Origin: Saprospiraceae bacterium
Lineage (GTDB): Bacteria; Bacteroidota; Bacteroidia; Chitinophagales; Saprospiraceae
Direction of reading: 5' to 3'
NCBI GenBank assembly: GCA_016708265.1
Contig: JADJGA010000011.1
Coordinates: 1 to 64,000 of the forward strand
Length of the DNA: 64,000 bases
Part shown: one piece after another, positions 8,709 through 18,474 of the stretch
Numbering within the stretch: the stretch's first letter is position 1
Layout: each line of letters begins with the position of its first letter
Position numbers and translations under genes: made by a program
The notes under the pieces: model-generated
The model's input: only the letters and a program-made list of their open reading frames with translations
Database searches by the model: none
What the model was told of the DNA's origin: nothing

Positions 8709-9587
8709 TTATCTGCCTACTTTTTCCAATTCATAAAGTGAATTGATATCTGCATCTGACAAAGCTTTATTGAAAATTCTAACTTCATCAATTTGACCAG
8801 TAAACAATTTAGACCAATCTGGCAATGGTGAAGTAAAAGTTCCACTTTCACTAGAACACATAGATCCAAAAAGAATTGTAGCTGTTGTTTTAAAAGTTGC
8901 ATTGCCTAGCAAAACATCTTTAAATTTTCTTTCTTCCCATGCAGGATTTGATATTTTAATACCATCTCCAAATAAAGTTAATCTAGAGGTTGAACCGTCG
9001 TATTTAGCAACAATATGTCCCCATTTACCCCCTTTTTTGAATACACCAACTGGTGGATTTCCTTTAGGATCTGGACGATTATCCTGACCTGCATATTCAG
9101 TTCCAATGTAAGGTCTCATTAAAATTTTTGGAACTAAAGTATCAGAAGTTGCTGGAAACCAACCTGTTTCTGCGGAAAGATTAATGTTTCCCCAAATATC
9201 AGGAGAAGTTGTTTCTGATAAAGTTAATAATTGAGTAAACTTTCCATTGTTACTCATATTAACCCATGCCGAAATAGTAAAACTTTGCAATTTATCATTT
9301 CCAATAGTAATAGGATATGATAAATAACCACTTGATAAATTAAGTGCTTGACCCTTTATTCCTGTTGCAAATGAATTTCCAACATTTTTAGAAGGTACCT
9401 TTCCAGATTTTGTTTCAGTTAAATTTCCATTAAAAGGGAAATAAGCCAGAAGACTTGCAGAGCCTACTTCATCTGCATTGTTATAACCACCTATTGGAGG
9501 TAATTCTTCTTCATCATCGCAGCTTGTAACTAAAGTCAATGTCATAGACATCAGTAAGAAATAGAGAAAAAATTTGATCGTTTTCAT
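8709..9587 (-). CDS. LamG-like (concanavalin A-fold) surface lipoprotein
   Basis: This 292-residue lipoprotein has its lipobox at Cys23, directly followed by DDEEE. An acidic run after the Cys resembles the lipoprotein export signal that sends Bacteroidota lipoproteins to the cell surface. The remainder is a LamG/laminin-G-like jelly roll: FTISAWVNMSNNG, GGKWGHIVAKYDGSTSRLTLFGDG and the closing FTGQIDEVRIFNKALSDADINSLYE are diagnostic. It occupies the slot after SusD where surface glycan-binding proteins are usually encoded, so it probably binds glucan at the cell surface. The bound glycan is not readable from sequence. Confidence 0.85.
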   Translation of the reverse strand: MKTIKFFLYFLLMSMTLTLVTSCDDEEELPPIGGYNNADEVGSASLLAYFPFNGNLTETKSGKVPSKNVGNSFATGIKGQALNLSSGYLSYPITIGNDKLQSFTISAWVNMSNNGKFTQLLTLSETTSPDIWGNINLSAETGWFPATSDTLVPKILMRPYIGTEYAGQDNRPDPKGNPPVGVFKKGGKWGHIVAKYDGSTSRLTLFGDGIKISNPAWEERKFKDVLLGNATFKTTATILFGSMCSSESGTFTSPLPDWSKLFTGQIDEVRIFNKALSDADINSLYELEKVGR

Positions 9588-9627
9588 GTTTAAAAAAGTT
9601 TAATGAATTAAAAAAAATATTATTAAA

Positions 9628-11082
9628 TTAATTATATCCCTGATTTTGTATCAATCTTCCACCACTCTGTGTGATCTGATCGGCTGGTATCGGAAAAACC
9701 TCATGAGTACCCGTTTTGAATGTTTTTCCATCAAGAGCCATTTTTTCTGCTGCCTGACCTGTTCGAACAAGATCAAACCAGCGGTCATGTTCCATTGCCA
9801 TTTCCCAACGTCTTTCATCATACAATTGTTGCAGTGTAATGGAAGTTTTTGGATTTAATCCTGCTCTCGTTCTCAGAGCATTAACATTTGATATTGCCTC
9901 TCCGGCATTTCCCAACTGAAGAGCAGCTTCTGCTCTAATAAGTAAAACATCACTGTATTTCAAAATTCTCAGATTTTTGGCTGTTTCACTTTTATTGCCA
10001 TTCCATGATTCTGCTGTATTGCTCTGATATGATTTATAATTGTATCTCGGGTTATTCCAGGAAACCGGAGCTTCAAATCCATCCCAGAGAGTGGAAGGTA
10101 CAAATATTATAGTTGCTCCTCTTCTGCTGTCTCCGGGTTCATATGAATTTGAAAGAGTTAAGGAAGGTGAATTAAATCCCCAGCCATAATCAGGAGTTCC
10201 TCTTCCACCCTGTACATCAGTATATCCCTGAAGTCCTTTATTCAATGTTGCCTGAACTTCAAAAATAGATTCTGTTCCATTTTCTCCAATTTCCTTCCAC
10301 ACATCTGCATAATTCTCCATCAGACTGTATTGACCGGAATTTACAACTTCTCCGCTTTTATCAAATGCTTTCTGCCATTTTTTCTGATACAGATAAGCTT
10401 TTGCAAGTAAACCTATCGCTGCTCCTTTTGTTGCTCTGCCTAAATCTTCTGATTTATATTCGCTTTTATTCGGTAATCGTGTTGCAGCATCAGCAAGATC
10501 TTCTTCGATCTGAGCATATACTTCCTCAACAGATTTTCTTACATAAACTACTTTATTAACTGTTTCGAGGTCGTTTATATCTATTTTGCTTGTAACTACA
10601 GGAACACCTCCAAAACATCTGACAAGATCGAAATACATCAGTCCTCTGAGGAATCTTGTTTCTCCTATAAGTCTGTTTTTCAGACTTTCTTCTATTGAAA
10701 GCTGTTCCAGATAAAACAAAGCGTTATTAGCCCTGTAAATTGCTGCGTATCTGCTGTTCCATATATCATTTAAAGATGCCATATTTGATTCAAAGTTTAG
10801 AGCATCAAGCTTGTTTTTGTCAGAACCTGTATCTCCCGGAGTCGATCCCTTGTCGGCATCATCTGAGGTTATACTTGTAAGACCTATCCATGAAAACGAA
10901 TACATATCCCACTGAAGCATGATACTGTAAATGCCATTGACCAACTGTATAGCATTATTCGGGTCATTGAGAAAATCTACTTCAGTCTGAGCATCATTTG
11001 GAAGTACATCCAGTTCATTTTCGCAGGAATATAAAACTCCAAACAAAAATAATGCAATGATATAAATTTTAAAATTTTTCAT
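9628..11082 (-). CDS. RagB/SusD family nutrient-uptake outer-membrane lipoprotein
   Basis: This is a SusD-type lipoprotein (lipobox LYSC, Cys20), the glycan-capturing lid of the SusCD importer. The N-terminal half carries TPR-like helices (YAAIYRANNALFYLEQL, GETRFLRGLMYFDLVRCFGGVPVV). The C-terminal half has LRILKYSDVLLIRAEAALQLGNAGEAISNVNALRTRAG and YDERRWEMAMEHDRWFDLVRTG, which are classic SusD signatures. It starts 4 bases after the SusC stop codon, so the two are translated from one transcript. Substrate is presumed to be beta-1,2-glucan oligosaccharide from the locus context. Confidence 0.95.
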   Translation of the reverse strand: MKNFKIYIIALFLFGVLYSCENELDVLPNDAQTEVDFLNDPNNAIQLVNGIYSIMLQWDMYSFSWIGLTSITSDDADKGSTPGDTGSDKNKLDALNFESNMASLNDIWNSRYAAIYRANNALFYLEQLSIEESLKNRLIGETRFLRGLMYFDLVRCFGGVPVVTSKIDINDLETVNKVVYVRKSVEEVYAQIEEDLADAATRLPNKSEYKSEDLGRATKGAAIGLLAKAYLYQKKWQKAFDKSGEVVNSGQYSLMENYADVWKEIGENGTESIFEVQATLNKGLQGYTDVQGGRGTPDYGWGFNSPSLTLSNSYEPGDSRRGATIIFVPSTLWDGFEAPVSWNNPRYNYKSYQSNTAESWNGNKSETAKNLRILKYSDVLLIRAEAALQLGNAGEAISNVNALRTRAGLNPKTSITLQQLYDERRWEMAMEHDRWFDLVRTGQAAEKMALDGKTFKTGTHEVFPIPADQITQSGGRLIQNQGYN

Positions 11083-11086
11083 TTTT

Positions 11087-14044
11087 CTACAGATTAATAT
11101 TTAAACCAAATAAAAAAGTCTTGTTTGTAGGATATGCATCGAGTTCAATTCCTGCCCCTCCCAGCGGAGAACCGGAAATTTCGGGTGAATATCCTGAAAA
11201 TGGTGTCAACAAAAGCGGATTTAATGCAGTAAAGTAAACTCTTATATTATTCAGTTTCTTAGTAAATGAGGGTAGTGTATATCCGAGAGTGACGTTATTA
11301 ATCCTGAAAAATGCCCCATTTTCAACATAATAATCTGAAGGCAATGGAATGTCATTGAATGGTTTTGGATTTGTTGCATCTGGATCTGATGGCAACCAGA
11401 AATCCTTTAACAGATCCCATTCAACATTCTCACCGCCAAATCTCTGAGCTTTTTTACCATTATATACTTTATTGCCGGCTACACCGTAAGTCTGCAGACT
11501 GAAATCAAAATTCCTGTAGCCTGCATCAAAGTTTAAACCCATAGTATATTTTGGTAAGTAAGTTCCTACTATAACTTTTGAATCACTATATGTAAATCTG
11601 CCATCTTCATCAAATCCGGTAACTTCATATACGTAAAAACTTCCTAATGATTCACCTTCTATAACTTTTTTGGTATTTACTCCATTACTCAGGTTTCCAC
11701 CAACAAGATCCCTGAAAAAATCATTGTAAACATCTGAAAGTTTATTGTCATTAACGGAAAAATTACCGCCTAAGGTGAAATGAAATAATTTATTTATCTC
11801 TTTTTTCCAGTTAAGTGAAAGCTCAATCCCTTTATTTGTAACCTCACCGGCATTGACATATACATCCCCCGGTGATAAAACAGCAGGATAATCAACCGGA
11901 AGTATGATCTTATCAGTCCTCCTGTTATATAAATCTATAGTACCGTTAAGAGCATAATTGAAAAGTTTGAAATCTATACCAAGATCGAATTCCTTCATCT
12001 CTTCCCATGTCAGGTTCGGGTCGATCTGGTATGGAACTACAGAACCGGGATTTATAGTCTGATTTAGCCCAAAGGGATAATTGGCTCCTGAAGAGAATAA
12101 AATTGTATTAACTGAAGGAGTTCCCCTGCCATTTCCCACAATCCCAAAACCACCTCTGACCTTGAGGTAATTCAAAGCTTTAATATCCTTCAGGAAATCT
12201 TCACTGCTGAGTACCCATCCCACAGATACTGCCGGAAAATTATCCCATCTTTTTTCTTGCAAAAATGAACTAATACCTTCCCTTCGCAGTGATGCACTTA
12301 AAAGGTATTTTTCTGCAAATTCATATTCAAGCCTTCCGAAATATGCAAGATTGACTACGGGTGTTGAATGATAATTGCTTATAACAGAACCCGGATCGGT
12401 TTTCGTATTATTTATGGAAAAATTCAGATACCAGTAATTTGATTGTTCAGGCACATTATACCTTACACCCGAAAGACCTTCAAAATTGTTTACTTTTGAT
12501 AATGTGGTTCCTCCAACAAAGGTCATTTCATGCCTGCTGACCTGTTTTCTGTAAGTAAAGAAATTATCCCAGTTGTAGGAAAAATTATCATTTCTATACT
12601 GTGAAAGAGAGTTTATTTTATCAGGTGAAGTGTAATCAGCAATCTCCCTGGTTGGATTCTGGAAAAGCCAGATTTCTCTGTTTGCTGAATAGGAATATCC
12701 CTTCCCCCATTCAAATGTGGCTCCGAAATTGGAATTAAATTTCAAATCCTTATATATTTTTACCTCTGCTGCAAGTGATCCAAACAGATCCAGTCCCTGA
12801 TTTACTGCATTTGAATAATAAAGATCGGCAGCAGGATTTGATACATTATTATACTTTTCAATTCCTTCCATCGCGTTAATACCTTCACTGTTGACAATCG
12901 GAACTGCAAATCTTCCATTTGGATTTTTTACCGGCATAATAGGTGCCTGTTTGTATGCGCTTGTGAAAGCTGTAAGTGGTTTGGGGGTGTTCTTTGAAAC
13001 AGACAGGTTAATAAATTGTGTTACCTTAATACGGTCATCCATTATTTTGAATTCATTTTTAGAGACCAGGTTTGTCCTATTGTATTTAGTGCCGTTAAGT
13101 ATGCCATTCTCAATATAATTTGAAACCCCAAAACTGTATGAAGCATTGTCATTACCACCGGAAAAAGAAAGTGAATTGCTAAGCACATCACCAAGTCCTG
13201 TTATCTCATCAAGCCAGTTTGTATTGACAGGCTGCCCTTCAAGCTTAAAGAAAGAGCTTGATCCTCTTGCGGTGTTATTATAATATGCAAAGCGATATGC
13301 ATCAGCCATTTTTACTTTTTTCTGAATTGCCTTGACCCCATAATAATTGCTGAAAGTAACATTTAAAGATCCCTTTTTACCTTTTTTCGTTGTGATCAGA
13401 ATTACACCGTTTGAACCTTTCTGTCCGTAAATAGCTAATGATGAAGCATCTTTCAAAATATCAATAGTCTCAATATCATTCGGACTGAGACCATTCATAC
13501 CGTTTGTTTCAACTCCATCGATTACGTAAAGCGGTTCGTAACCACTGAAGACAGTTCCTAATCCCCTGATAAGGATTGTTGGCTGTGATCCTGGTTCATC
13601 ATTACTGACAATATTGACTCCGACGACTTTACCCTGAATTGCCTGAATTGCAGACTGGGACGGAGTTTTTACAATATCTGCTGATTTAACCTGAGAAACT
13701 GAACCTGTAATAGAACCCGCTTTTTTGGTACCATATCCCACAACTACAACTTCCTGCAAACTCATTGATTTCTCAGTTAAAACAACATTGACAAAAGCTC
13801 CCTTAGGTTTCAGGATCAAAGTTTCAAAACCGATATACGAGAAAGTCAGCTGATCTTCTCCTGACGTCTGTATTTTGAACTTCCCGTCAATATCAGTTAT
13901 AGTATTGGCATTTGTGTTTTTACTCATGACATTGACTCCGATCATCGGTATTCCTGATTGGTCATTAACTACTCCCTCAATTGTCTGGGAGTTCAATAGT
14001 CCTGAAAAAAACATCGGAAACAAGAAAAGTATAAGTTTTTTCAT
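11087..14044 (-). CDS. SusC/RagA family TonB-linked outer-membrane transporter
   Basis: This 985-residue TonB-dependent importer has a signal peptide, then a carboxypeptidase-regulatory-like beta domain (IEGVVNDQSGIPMIGVNVMSKN, IDGKFKI). The TonB-dependent plug contains LQEVVVVGYG, the SusC hallmark IRGLGTVFSGYEPLYVIDGV and LKDASSLAIYGQKGSNGVILITTKKG. The 22-strand barrel follows, ending in a terminal aromatic/hydrophobic strand. With the SusD partner 4 bases downstream it forms the outer-membrane uptake complex of the locus. A good promoter lies just upstream (14075-14107). Confidence 0.95.
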   Translation of the reverse strand: MKKLILFLFPMFFSGLLNSQTIEGVVNDQSGIPMIGVNVMSKNTNANTITDIDGKFKIQTSGEDQLTFSYIGFETLILKPKGAFVNVVLTEKSMSLQEVVVVGYGTKKAGSITGSVSQVKSADIVKTPSQSAIQAIQGKVVGVNIVSNDEPGSQPTILIRGLGTVFSGYEPLYVIDGVETNGMNGLSPNDIETIDILKDASSLAIYGQKGSNGVILITTKKGKKGSLNVTFSNYYGVKAIQKKVKMADAYRFAYYNNTARGSSSFFKLEGQPVNTNWLDEITGLGDVLSNSLSFSGGNDNASYSFGVSNYIENGILNGTKYNRTNLVSKNEFKIMDDRIKVTQFINLSVSKNTPKPLTAFTSAYKQAPIMPVKNPNGRFAVPIVNSEGINAMEGIEKYNNVSNPAADLYYSNAVNQGLDLFGSLAAEVKIYKDLKFNSNFGATFEWGKGYSYSANREIWLFQNPTREIADYTSPDKINSLSQYRNDNFSYNWDNFFTYRKQVSRHEMTFVGGTTLSKVNNFEGLSGVRYNVPEQSNYWYLNFSINNTKTDPGSVISNYHSTPVVNLAYFGRLEYEFAEKYLLSASLRREGISSFLQEKRWDNFPAVSVGWVLSSEDFLKDIKALNYLKVRGGFGIVGNGRGTPSVNTILFSSGANYPFGLNQTINPGSVVPYQIDPNLTWEEMKEFDLGIDFKLFNYALNGTIDLYNRRTDKIILPVDYPAVLSPGDVYVNAGEVTNKGIELSLNWKKEINKLFHFTLGGNFSVNDNKLSDVYNDFFRDLVGGNLSNGVNTKKVIEGESLGSFYVYEVTGFDEDGRFTYSDSKVIVGTYLPKYTMGLNFDAGYRNFDFSLQTYGVAGNKVYNGKKAQRFGGENVEWDLLKDFWLPSDPDATNPKPFNDIPLPSDYYVENGAFFRINNVTLGYTLPSFTKKLNNIRVYFTALNPLLLTPFSGYSPEISGSPLGGAGIELDAYPTNKTFLFGLNINL

Positions 14045-14074
14045 ACAAACAAATTGAATAATTAGTTTTATTCT

Positions 14075-14107
14075 GTAAATTTACAATTAATAAACTAAAA
14101 AACCAAA
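14075..14107 (-). promoter_or_regulatory. Bacteroidota-type promoter upstream of susC
   Basis: On the minus strand a TTTG (14107-14104) is followed after exactly 20 bases by TAAATTTAC (14083-14075). This is close to the known Bacteroidota consensus TTTG / TAnnTTTG. The predicted start of transcription is about 25 bases before the susC ATG. It is the likely start of the susC-susD-LamG transcript. Confidence 0.5.
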
Positions 14108-14197
14108 CAAAAACACCTCATCATTACTACATCATTTTCCTGCATCACAGTGTTTATAGTATTTTCACCTGAAATTAATATACAAAATCAGATATTA

Positions 14198-16942
14198 TCA
14201 AGGCTGGATATTAAGCATCAGGTTATTCAGACTGACTTCTGTACCTATTCCAAGTTTTTTTCGCAGTCTGTATCTGTGAAGTTCAACGCTCCTGAAAGAA
14301 ATATTCATAAGGGGAGCAATTTCTTTTGAAGACAGATTCATTCTGAGATAAATGCATAGTTTCAGGTCTTTTGAACTGAGAAAGGGATAGTTCTTTATCA
14401 GTTTTTCCACAAACTCCTTATTGCTCCGGATCAGATCTTCCTCAAATGATTTCCAGACATTTTCATCCATGGAAGCGATTTTTATAATTTTTTTAATCCT
14501 GGATTTTAGGATTTCAATGTTCTTTTCATTTTTCAGTATATCTTCAATATTACGTATCATTTCAGTTTGTTTTGCAAGAGAAAGGGATTTCACTGCAACT
14601 TCTGATGCTTTATTCTGAACCTGAACTTCAAGCAGGTGTTTTTCCAATTCCTTTGCCTGAATTGCATTTTTCGTTTCCATTTCCATTTCAAAGACTTTTT
14701 GCTGATGCCTCAGTTCTTCTTTCTTAATCTTCAACTTTTCTTTAAACCTGATATGATTCCATCTGTAGTATAAATATAGAATAAAGCTGAGAATAGAGAT
14801 ATAGGCGAGTATCATATATGACGACAAAAACCATGGTCTGGCAACTTTAATCCTGTATGACAGCGCCTTTATATATTCTCCGTTTTCGTTGTAATAAATA
14901 TTGACCTGATGATTCCCTGAGGAAAGTTTATTTAAAACAATATGCCCATTGAATACAGGATGCCGTTTTGCCGAATTCTGATAAGAGTAAAAAAGTTCCG
15001 GTTTGTTGTATCCATAATGATCTGTAAGTACCTCTATATCCAGATCACTTCGGTATGGCAAAATCCCGGTTTGCGAAAGATATTTTCCCTCACAATATGA
15101 ATTTATCCATATTTTCGACTTTTGCTTTTTTGATGTATTTGTATCAAATATTAAAAATCCATCATCAAGATTTAAAAACAATTCAGACCTATAAATAAAT
15201 GCCCTGGAATACTTGTTGACAAATCTGTTGTTAAAATATCTCAGTGGAATTAACTGCTGATCAATAGTCGATCCTCTCATTTTAACTAAACTGAGTAATC
15301 CATTGTTCAATATTAGAACTGACGAGTCATTAACAGGAATAATTTCGTTCACCTGATCAAATAACCCTGTGAGTTTGTCACTTAACACCAGTTTATCGTT
15401 GATGGCCTCATACCATTTCCTGTCAACAAACACAAATATCTTACCGGCAAGTTTAAGGATTTGAGCATCAAAATCATTTTCAATATTATTCAACAGTGAA
15501 AGGTTTTTGATTTCCCTGATATTGAGTTTGTCATCAAGATCAAGCCTGAAAACTCCCCTGTAATTATCAGCCACATACAGAATTCCCTTTTTGTTCTGGA
15601 CTATCGATTTAAGAGGTTTGGTTATTTGCTTAAGTATTTTGAAATCATTGAGTCTGGCTATGTTCTTATAAACCACTATACCGGAATAATTTGACTGGTA
15701 AAAACAATTATCATATTCGCTTCTGAAAAAATTCCATCCGCCGTTTATTGTATTTACCTTCGTCAGTTTACTGTCCCTGTATAAAAATGTACCATCATTA
15801 TGTCCAATTATAATCTCTTCCTCATTGCTGTATAAATCCCAAACCTGACCTTCGGAGCCTTCAATAAATTCCAGCTTACCATCCTTCAGAGTGAAAACTC
15901 CATGATTAGAGCCAATAACATACCCATTATTATATGAAACTATTGAATAAACTGTGCCTAAAATGCCAGTAGGATCAGTAAAAAATGAAAACGGAGAATT
16001 TAACTCAATATGAGAAATTCCATTATCTAGGCCTAACCACAGATCCTTTTCTGAATCTGAATGAACCGATAGTATTGTATTATTCTGGAGGCTGTTTTCC
16101 TTATTTATATTTTTTACTGTTCCCTGTGATAGATCCACTATATAAATTCCTGAAGCAGAAGTACCTATTATTAAAGTATTATCCAAAATAGCTGCGGATA
16201 GTATCAGAGAGGATCTCAGCTTCTCATTTAACCTGTGATCCCATGGAATTATTCTATTTTTACTGCCTTTGAAAACCCCGTCTTTTTTTGTAAAGAAATA
16301 ATAGTCTTTGTTGATTTTACCGATGGCATGAATAACTTTTAAATAACTCCATGCTTTGACAAGTACAAATTTCCCTTCTGAAAAAATATAAATACCGGAA
16401 TTAACTGTAGGTACTATGATCTCATCATCCAAAACGTAGCAATAAGAAACCTGAGATGGAAATCTTATCTTTTCAGTTTTTCCTTTTTCCTGATCATATT
16501 CATACATTTCGTTGAAGGACTGAAAATAAATCTTATCCCTATGTCTGAAAATTTTCCATATCTCTTCATTTGCAGAACTTCCTGTGAATAATGATTTTCC
16601 AGTACTCAGTGAATGATATACTAAATCTCCGGCATTTCTTTCCCAGTAACCAAATTCATTGTATGACCCTGTATATATTCTGTTTTTATCTGAAAATACT
16701 GACCTTATGATGGTTTTATAAGGTAAAAGATATTGCCTCCACGAAGCACCGTTGTATTGAAGAAGAAACCTGTTATTTGCAAAATACATCGCATTATCAC
16801 TGCCCTCGGTGATATTCCATATCTGATTATCACCATTATAATCAGTTTTAGCAAAATTTTCTACAAAAGGTAATATGTCCTGGCTATAAATAAGACAAGG
16901 GAAAAAAGAAATTAATGCAATAAACAATTGAACAGGCTTCAT
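14198..16942 (-). CDS. Membrane-spanning sensor with Y_Y_Y domain and cytoplasmic LuxR-type HTH
   Basis: This is a likely local regulator of the SusCD locus. After a signal peptide comes a long beta-propeller-like sensor region with two-component-regulator propeller repeats (for example DLWLGLDNGISHIELNSPF). A triple-tyrosine-like sandwich follows (HQVNIYYNENGEYIKALSYRIKV), then one transmembrane helix near residues 700-725. Next are a long coiled coil rich in Lys/Glu and a C-terminal LuxR-type helix-turn-helix with NLSSKEIAPLMNISFRSVELHRYRLRKKLG. There is no histidine kinase or receiver domain, so it appears to couple periplasmic ligand sensing directly to DNA binding. The ATG at 16942 is chosen over 16996 because the signal peptide starts there. 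Confidence 0.85.
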   Translation of the reverse strand: MKPVQLFIALISFFPCLIYSQDILPFVENFAKTDYNGDNQIWNITEGSDNAMYFANNRFLLQYNGASWRQYLLPYKTIIRSVFSDKNRIYTGSYNEFGYWERNAGDLVYHSLSTGKSLFTGSSANEEIWKIFRHRDKIYFQSFNEMYEYDQEKGKTEKIRFPSQVSYCYVLDDEIIVPTVNSGIYIFSEGKFVLVKAWSYLKVIHAIGKINKDYYFFTKKDGVFKGSKNRIIPWDHRLNEKLRSSLILSAAILDNTLIIGTSASGIYIVDLSQGTVKNINKENSLQNNTILSVHSDSEKDLWLGLDNGISHIELNSPFSFFTDPTGILGTVYSIVSYNNGYVIGSNHGVFTLKDGKLEFIEGSEGQVWDLYSNEEEIIIGHNDGTFLYRDSKLTKVNTINGGWNFFRSEYDNCFYQSNYSGIVVYKNIARLNDFKILKQITKPLKSIVQNKKGILYVADNYRGVFRLDLDDKLNIREIKNLSLLNNIENDFDAQILKLAGKIFVFVDRKWYEAINDKLVLSDKLTGLFDQVNEIIPVNDSSVLILNNGLLSLVKMRGSTIDQQLIPLRYFNNRFVNKYSRAFIYRSELFLNLDDGFLIFDTNTSKKQKSKIWINSYCEGKYLSQTGILPYRSDLDIEVLTDHYGYNKPELFYSYQNSAKRHPVFNGHIVLNKLSSGNHQVNIYYNENGEYIKALSYRIKVARPWFLSSYMILAYISILSFILYLYYRWNHIRFKEKLKIKKEELRHQQKVFEMEMETKNAIQAKELEKHLLEVQVQNKASEVAVKSLSLAKQTEMIRNIEDILKNEKNIEILKSRIKKIIKIASMDENVWKSFEEDLIRSNKEFVEKLIKNYPFLSSKDLKLCIYLRMNLSSKEIAPLMNISFRSVELHRYRLRKKLGIGTEVSLNNLMLNIQP

Positions 16943-17066
16943 AATATATTTACCAAATAATATTACGTAAAAATAGTAATTATTTTTTAATGGCAATAAT
17001 ATTCATAAATAGCTTCCTCCCTGTATTTGGTTTTGATATCTGTTAAAACTTACTTTATTTTAATCT

Positions 17067-18245
17067 TTAATCATTTTCATAAAGAATTATAACTTCTTCA
17101 TTGTTATTATCCAGGATTTTGCTCGCAGATTTTATTTCTCCCTTGTTGCTTAAAAACTCAAAATCATAATTACTTTTTTTTCTCAGCCTGAACTTAAGAA
17201 AGCGGTTCAGATCATCAGTTGGATTTGGAGAATAGCCAAAATCGATTTCAACACTATCTTTTTTCACTGAAATTCTTTTTGATATCCTGTCTTCTGAATT
17301 TTGTTTGCCCTGCGATTTATATAAGACTATTTCTGCCCACATTTCATCTTCACTGAGTTTTTCCTGTGCAAGCTGATTTTCATATAATCTAATATAGCGG
17401 TCCGTTACATTTTCAGCATGAATGTCGGTTGAAAGACTATCCCAAACAAGGGGAAAATATGTGCCGGCTGGTTTATAAGAAGCTGCATAAATCCAGTGTT
17501 CCGGTTTTTGGATATCTGCCCTGCCTGCATCTGCTACAAACCAGCTTTTATTCAAACCATCGGGATAGTATTCGGTAAAATACCAATGCCCATCAATCCA
17601 GACTTCTGTCCAGCTATGGTTTCCACGCATATTTGTCCACATCGGAGTACCTGCGATGCGGGCAGGAATTCCAACTGACCTGAAAGCATCTATTAATAAT
17701 ATCGAAAGGCCTGTACACGTTGCCATTTTCTCCCTGATAGCCTGCATAGGGCTAATATTGACCTTGCTTCTGCGAACATCATAATTTACGCCCAGTATTT
17801 TTTGAATATTCAGATTGACAGAATCTATGGCTTCGTAAATAGTTTTGCAGTTCTTGACCAGTGGCTGAAAATATCTGTAAAATTCCTCTCTCCAGTTATC
17901 ACGGTCTTCATCGAGATTGCAGTATGGCAATACTTCGTTAAAAAAAATGCTGTCTGGTAATGACCTGCACCACTTGAACTCATCTCTGGCAATATATGCC
18001 CATTTTATTTGGTCGAGTATGAAATCTGAGGACAGATAACGAAGATCCTTCTCCGGCATGTTTGACAAAAGAAAAATTGTTGCTTCCCGATGCCTCTCTG
18101 GAACTTCTTTCATTACATTTTTTATAGTTTCGGCATTATCTTCTGATTTAATCAAAACATCACTCATGACTTTTGATTGTAAAATCCTGGAGCTGCCGCA
18201 TGAAAAAAACATTACCACAAAAAATAAGCATATAAACCGGACCAT
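17067..18245 (-). CDS. Transglutaminase-like lipoprotein
   Basis: This 392-residue predicted lipoprotein (Cys16 in FFSCGSS) has a transglutaminase-core domain in the middle. The candidate nucleophile is Cys177 in ATCTGLS, preceded by the AIREKMATC helix; the catalytic His is His210 in NHSWTEVW. The third acidic residue probably lies in the FTEYYPDG segment. Bacterial members are usually cysteine proteases or amide-modifying enzymes rather than true transglutaminases. The C-terminal part (from about 300) looks like a small beta domain. Neighbouring genes give no clue to the substrate. Confidence 0.8.
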   Translation of the reverse strand: MVRFICLFFVVMFFSCGSSRILQSKVMSDVLIKSEDNAETIKNVMKEVPERHREATIFLLSNMPEKDLRYLSSDFILDQIKWAYIARDEFKWCRSLPDSIFFNEVLPYCNLDEDRDNWREEFYRYFQPLVKNCKTIYEAIDSVNLNIQKILGVNYDVRRSKVNISPMQAIREKMATCTGLSILLIDAFRSVGIPARIAGTPMWTNMRGNHSWTEVWIDGHWYFTEYYPDGLNKSWFVADAGRADIQKPEHWIYAASYKPAGTYFPLVWDSLSTDIHAENVTDRYIRLYENQLAQEKLSEDEMWAEIVLYKSQGKQNSEDRISKRISVKKDSVEIDFGYSPNPTDDLNRFLKFRLRKKSNYDFEFLSNKGEIKSASKILDNNNEEVIILYEND

Positions 18246-18474
18246 GATAATAAAGGATTCGTGATTAAAACTAATTATTTTCTGTAAAGATATCGAAATA
18301 TAAATGAAGAAAAAAAATTGAAGTTTAGGAATGTTTGAAAATTGAAGTAATGTATTGTGGGAATTCTATAAAGAATGACAATAATTTTGTCAAACCATTT
18401 GTTTCAAATACACAAATTTTTGTCATTTTTCTATTGAAAAAAATAAATAATCCTAATTTAAAAAATCTTAGCAA

